Source: Clostridiales bacterium
GTDB taxonomy: Bacteria; Bacillota; Clostridia; Christensenellales; JAISNN01
Direction: 5' to 3'
Length of the DNA stretch: 64,000 nt
Assembly: GCA_031275485.1 (NCBI GenBank)
Contig: JAISOS010000019.1
Span: 1 to 64,000, forward strand
This document shows, one piece after another, positions 60,919 through 64,000 of this stretch (position 1 is the stretch's first letter; the number at the start of each line of letters is the position of its first letter). The translations under genes were made by a program, and so were the position numbers. Below the pieces are notes generated by a model. It saw only the letters and a list, made by a program, of their open reading frames with translations. It ran no database searches and was not told where the DNA came from.

Positions 60919-61662
60919 CTATTTAATAAATCCGAAAGACTTGCCTATTTCGTTCAAAAGACTGACGAAAACGTTGTTTTCATACATAATTTTGAACACG
61001 GTGGATTCTTCAAGATACACCATAAACGGTTGCACGACGGGTTCGGAGGAAAAGAGCGACAAAATTGCGAGAGCTATATATACGAAGAACACGACTAACG
61101 CCGCCCAAACTATCGCGCCTAAGGACTTGTCAATATATTTGAATATGCTCTTTTTAAGCAACTTCGCGAAAATTTTATTGAAAATACCAATAATGATAAA
61201 CAGCGCGATAAACAACGCGGCATAACTTACGACATAACAAAGAATAAGCGTTATCCCCGGTATAAGCAACTGCGCCATAGACGCGGGCGGGTCGAAACTT
61301 ATGACCTTAACGATGATCGCCTCCATAGTTCCCGAAAAAATGCTGAAACCGCTGTCTTTCAAAATATCCACGACGGGCACGCTCCCATCGGCGGTCTGCA
61401 AATACAGCTTACCGCCCTCCGAGAGAACGGGCTGATTCACCAAGTCGCCTAAGCCGCTGAAAAGCCCTTTGACCCAGTCGCCGATAGCCCCGCCTATTTC
61501 CATATTATAAACGTATTCGGCGACATACTTGCAAAGAAACGCTGCGGTGACAACCGAACCCGCGAAAGGCAAAATCTTTTTTATGAATTTGTACAAGCCT
61601 AGTTGCCAACCCACAATCAATCCTAAACAAAGAAATAAAACTAAAACTACGTCAAGCAACAT
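60919..61662 (-). CDS. CvpA-family membrane protein
   Basis: The 247-residue product has about four membrane helices (LLDVVLVLFLCLGLIVGWQLG at the start, AAFLCKYVAEYV, ILCYVVSYAALFIALFIIIGI by parts, LGAIVWAALVVFFVYIALAIL) and the N-terminal motif D..L.......G...G. The family includes E. coli CvpA, needed for colicin V export and envelope homeostasis, and many Firmicutes proteins of unknown role. The extracellular loop near 45-110 is longer than usual. AAGAAGGTAAGGA precedes the ATG, and a promoter lies at 61810-61838. Confidence 0.82.
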   Translation of the reverse strand: MLLDVVLVLFLCLGLIVGWQLGLYKFIKKILPFAGSVVTAAFLCKYVAEYVYNMEIGGAIGDWVKGLFSGLGDLVNQPVLSEGGKLYLQTADGSVPVVDILKDSGFSIFSGTMEAIIVKVISFDPPASMAQLLIPGITLILCYVVSYAALFIALFIIIGIFNKIFAKLLKKSIFKYIDKSLGAIVWAALVVFFVYIALAILSLFSSEPVVQPFMVYLEESTVFKIMYENNVFVSLLNEIGKSFGFIK

Positions 61663-61809
61663 GATTCCTTACCTTCTTAAATTAAATTTTCGATCCTCTT
61701 AAATTACATGAAAATACCGCGAGCCGCTTTTAACGTTTCCTCGCTTCCGCCGTTTTTTGACCGATCGTTTTTCAAGGAAAATTTCGTTAATATTATCATA
61801 TATATTTTT

Positions 61810-61838
61810 ATTATATCACTAAACTAACAAAAAAGCAA
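61810..61838 (-). promoter_or_regulatory. Promoter of the cvpA-like gene
   Basis: TTGCTT (61833-61838), a 17-nt spacer, TATAAT (61810-61815) on minus, leaving about 140 nt of leader. The rest of the 61663-62018 gap shows no gene. Confidence 0.65.
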
Positions 61839-62018
61839 TATCTTTTTTATAAATTTTCGAGAATTTCAAAAAAACTATTGCCGTTTTCCGTCTTTTACGC
61901 GTTCTTTCCCGCGTTTTTTGGAAATTATTTCAAGCTTTTTATATTCGGCATACGCGATTCACCGCGCCGAAAACGAAAATTAAACTTACGCGTTTACCGT
62001 ACCTTATGTATGTTACGG

Positions 62019-62675
62019 TCATTTTATAAGGTTTTTTCCGCGCAATACTTCGCGCATTCCTTCCGTGACGGAAGCGTCTATACTTTCTAAGCTTGTCCGT
62101 TCCGATACGATATATCCGTCCGCCCATCTATCCTCGTCGTCGTCAATAAAATGAGCCATGTAGGATTTTGGCGAGCCTTTAGAGGGCTTGATAAAATTTA
62201 AACTCCCGTATCCCACGCTAATTTTATTGTCGTCCCTGCTCTTAAATACATAGCTGAGATTATATTCGGACATATCCGCACTGTCGGCGATAAAATCATG
62301 ATTGTGTCTGAAATCGACGTCAAAATTTTTACCGCTAACGGTAATTCTGTCGTCCGAATAACGGACATCCAACAAAGTAAAGCCGATTATCTTCGTTTTA
62401 TCTTTATTGCCGTATATTACCTCAATCCACCTGCCGCCTACATATTCGTTTTTAAATACGTTTTTGATTACAAAAGTCGAGGTTATAATTTTTTTTATTA
62501 TAATGTTAGTGAACAAAAACAGCAATATCAAGATTATTAGCGATACGAGGTGATATACGGCTTCCGGCAAATTAAATCTATTGTTTATCGCAGATGTAAT
62601 AACCCTCTCGATAGTCGAGCTAATTAATAATCCGAACGAATAAATTAGCAAACGCGCTTCATATAGTTTTTTCAT
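62019..62675 (-). CDS. 2TM-beta membrane protein, possibly Cap15/S-2TM-beta-like effector
   Basis: The 218-residue product has two membrane helices (about 8-25 and 43-65, YHLVSLIILILLFLFTNIIIK by parts). An apparently beta-rich soluble domain of about 140 residues follows, beginning with YVGGRWIEVIYG. The alternation of short strands (IGFTLLDVRYS, RITVSGKNFDVDF, NKISVGYGSLNF) and the G.W motif just after the helices recall Cap15, the CBASS effector whose beta-barrel binds cyclic nucleotides. No cyclase gene lies nearby, so this is a structural resemblance only. AAGAGG precedes the ATG. It lies 70 bp downstream of the deaminase gene on the same strand. Confidence 0.6.
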   Translation of the reverse strand: MKKLYEARLLIYSFGLLISSTIERVITSAINNRFNLPEAVYHLVSLIILILLFLFTNIIIKKIITSTFVIKNVFKNEYVGGRWIEVIYGNKDKTKIIGFTLLDVRYSDDRITVSGKNFDVDFRHNHDFIADSADMSEYNLSYVFKSRDDNKISVGYGSLNFIKPSKGSPKSYMAHFIDDDEDRWADGYIVSERTSLESIDASVTEGMREVLRGKNLIK

Positions 62676-62745
62676 AAAAACCTCTTATTTCAGGACGTGT
62701 CTGCACACATCGAAACCGAGCGGATTCCGGTTGTGTGAGTATGAC

Positions 62746-63228
62746 TTAATATAGCTTTTTTGTCGGACTGTTAGTCCACTCTTCAAATAATTGCATACAA
62801 ACCTCTCTATCCGTATTAACCTTTTGCATAACGCCGGCATTCTTCGAGCCTGCCGCCTCTTCACTGATTTTTTTATCTCTAAATCCGATTTTATCGGTAT
62901 CAGACTGTGTACACCCGTAATAAACGACCTCAATATTCGCCCATTTTAGAGCCGCAGCGCACATCGGACAAGGCTCCGCCGTAGAGTAAATACGGCATCC
63001 GGCAAGGTCATGGGTTTTTAATTTTTTCGAGGCTATGCGGATTGCGTTTATTTCTGCATGAGCCGTAGGGTCGTTGTCGGCGAGTACCGTATTATGCGCC
63101 GTTGCGACAACAACCCCGTCTTTGACAATTACAGCGCCGAACGGTCCGCCTTCTCCGTGCGCTATTCCTGTTTTTGCGGCAAGCACGGCACGCTTCATAT
63201 AAGGATTAATCTTATTTTGTTTATTCAT
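62746..63228 (-). CDS. guaD: Guanine deaminase (nucleoside/CMP-deaminase fold)
   Basis: The 160-residue product converts guanine to xanthine if the assignment is right. Zinc ligands are His57 and Glu59 in PTAHAEINAIR and Cys87/Cys90 in PCPMC. The start GGPFGAVIVKDG and the end (EEWTN..TKKLY) match the Bacillus GuaD-type family, with the usual C-terminal swap segment. A nucleoside-deaminase role cannot be excluded. GAAAGGAAA lies about 10 nt before the ATG, which overlaps the stop of a short upstream frame. Confidence 0.88.
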   Translation of the reverse strand: MNKQNKINPYMKRAVLAAKTGIAHGEGGPFGAVIVKDGVVVATAHNTVLADNDPTAHAEINAIRIASKKLKTHDLAGCRIYSTAEPCPMCAAALKWANIEVVYYGCTQSDTDKIGFRDKKISEEAAGSKNAGVMQKVNTDREVCMQLFEEWTNSPTKKLY

Positions 63229-63335
63229 CGCCTATAAATTTCCTTTCTCAAAAATGGTTTTTTGCCGATAGCTTTAAGATTTTTATCGCATATGTTTATA
63301 AATTCCTCATTTGAGAATCCGCCGTAGCCTTTCAC
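63225..63335 (-). CDS. Possible small ORF overlapping guaD start
   Basis: From a GTG at 63333-63335 a 36-residue frame (KGYGGFSNEEFINI..., GKKPFLRKEIYRR) ends in TGA that overlaps the guaD ATG as ATGA. CGGAG lies about 12 nt before the GTG. The frame stays open further upstream without a better start. It could be a small translated leader coupled to guaD, or the relic of a longer gene. No family was recognised. Confidence 0.3.
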   Translation of the reverse strand: MKGYGGFSNEEFINICDKNLKAIGKKPFLRKEIYRR

Positions 63336-63397
63336 AATTCGTTTTTGCTCCGCGTTTAAGAATAAGCAATTTAAACAACGATTGTACTACACGGAAA

Positions 63398-64000
63398 TTA
63401 TTTCAAGCTTTCAGGGTTTAGCGCGTATAATTCGGGTATAACAAAAAGCCCGTCCTTTCTTATCAGCCGGTCGTCAAAAAATATCGAGCCGCCGCCCGCC
63501 TCCTTCGTTTGAATGAGAACCAAATCCCAATGTATAGCCGATTGATTGCCGTTATCCGCGTCCGAATAGCAACTACCCGGAGTAAAATGAATCGAGCCGC
63601 TTATTTTTTCATCAAACAGTATGTCCCCCATAGCCTTCGTCACATACGGATTGACACCCACGGCGAATTCGCCGACATAGCGCGCGCCTTCGTCCGTATC
63701 AAAAATTTTGTTCGCCGCGTTCGTAAGCTCGGGCGTCGCGCATTCGGCCCTGACTATTTTACCCTTGGAAAAAGTCAACTTCACGCCGTTGAATTCGGTT
63801 CCGTTATAAATCGACGGCGCGTTGTACGAAATTACGCCTTCGACGCTGTCCTTTACGGGCGCGGTATAGACTTCGCCGTCGGGTATGTTTCTAAGCCCCG
63901 CACACTTGACTCCGCCTATATCCTTTATCGAAAAGCTGAGATCGGTGTTTTTCGCCGTCAGGCGTACTTTATCCGTCTTTTTCATAAGAGCGACAAGCCT
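63398..64000 (-). CDS. Aminopeptidase, M29 (AmpS/AmpT) family, C-terminal part
   Basis: The frame is open to the right edge (reading RLVALMKKTDKVRLT), so the N-terminal half lies outside the window and no start is called. The visible 200 residues contain the M29 hallmarks: IPDGEVYTAPVKDSVEG, EFAVGVNP, the metal-ligand block ILFDEKISGSIHFTPG, and NQSAIHWDLV. Members are broad-specificity cobalt- or zinc-dependent aminopeptidases of the cytoplasm. Residues match the family through to the C-terminus. Confidence 0.93.
   Translation of the reverse strand, partial: RLVALMKKTDKVRLTAKNTDLSFSIKDIGGVKCAGLRNIPDGEVYTAPVKDSVEGVISYNAPSIYNGTEFNGVKLTFSKGKIVRAECATPELTNAANKIFDTDEGARYVGEFAVGVNPYVTKAMGDILFDEKISGSIHFTPGSCYSDADNGNQSAIHWDLVLIQTKEAGGGSIFFDDRLIRKDGLFVIPELYALNPESLK

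Overview
The window is a chromosomal segment of a spore-forming, low-to-mid GC Bacillota, most likely an uncultured gut-type member of the Clostridia. The evidence is a cotJABC spore-coat operon, a Veg protein, FeoA/FeoA/FeoB with an attached Cys-rich membrane protein, a clostridial-type tandem ferredoxin, strong AGGAGG-like ribosome binding sites, consensus sigma-A promoters, and several intracellular glycoside hydrolases (GH95, GH20, GH31) beside a sugar/cation symporter. The species cannot be named from the sequence alone. I saw no tRNA, rRNA, CRISPR array or transposase gene.

Layout: 1-114 is the 3' end of a group II intron. 420-5843 holds uvrA and uvrB, both on the minus strand. 5972-6608 is a probable gene remnant. 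GH95 fucosidase (6816-9308) and dnaA (9665-11095) lie on plus; dnaA has no dnaN or recF beside it. metY and cysK (11200-13642, minus) form a sulfur-assimilation pair behind a consensus promoter with twin operator-like repeats. 14086-16000 carries a structured RNA leader with a small unknown gene, veg and a ferredoxin. 16655-22259 is a two-gene minus-strand block: a 1532-residue repetitive, acidic, membrane-anchored protein and a small membrane protein. 22826-27307 holds an Asn-rich unknown protein, a ProB-like kinase, efp and a Xaa-Pro peptidase. 27787-31896 is a large YDG/MBG-repeat surface protein. 32760-36422 is the ferrous-iron uptake operon. 37182-38467 is cotJABC. 38647-41249 has small genes (HNH, TM2, a tiny membrane protein, an amidohydrolase). 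41768-47643 has GH20, a Na/Pi symporter and GH31. 48388-52845 has a MarR regulator, a ClC transporter and a GPH-type symporter. 52894-61662 has mnmE-mnmG, mfd, pth and cvpA. 62019-64000 has a possible Cap15-like 2TM-beta effector, a guanine deaminase and the C-terminal part of an M29 aminopeptidase.

The most striking signal is not a gene. About 25 copies of a roughly 65-bp palindromic element (called HP-1 here) sit in the gaps between genes, never inside one. Each has a 15-18 bp stem closed by a tetraloop, with compensatory base changes between copies, and one flank reading TTTTTTGGAAAGGGG. One cluster forms a 137-138 bp tandem array. A second, rarer palindromic family (HP-2, three copies) is also present.

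Other unexpected signals are dnaA and uvrB start codons placed 6 nt after a TATAAT box (apparent leaderless mRNAs); decayed tandem copies of the 3' ends of mnmE and cvpA lying just beyond those genes; a perfect 51-bp palindrome; a nested-hairpin leader before the gene at 14270; and a duplicated promoter region whose spacer differs by one CGT triplet.

All starts, families and motifs were read by eye; no database search was possible.
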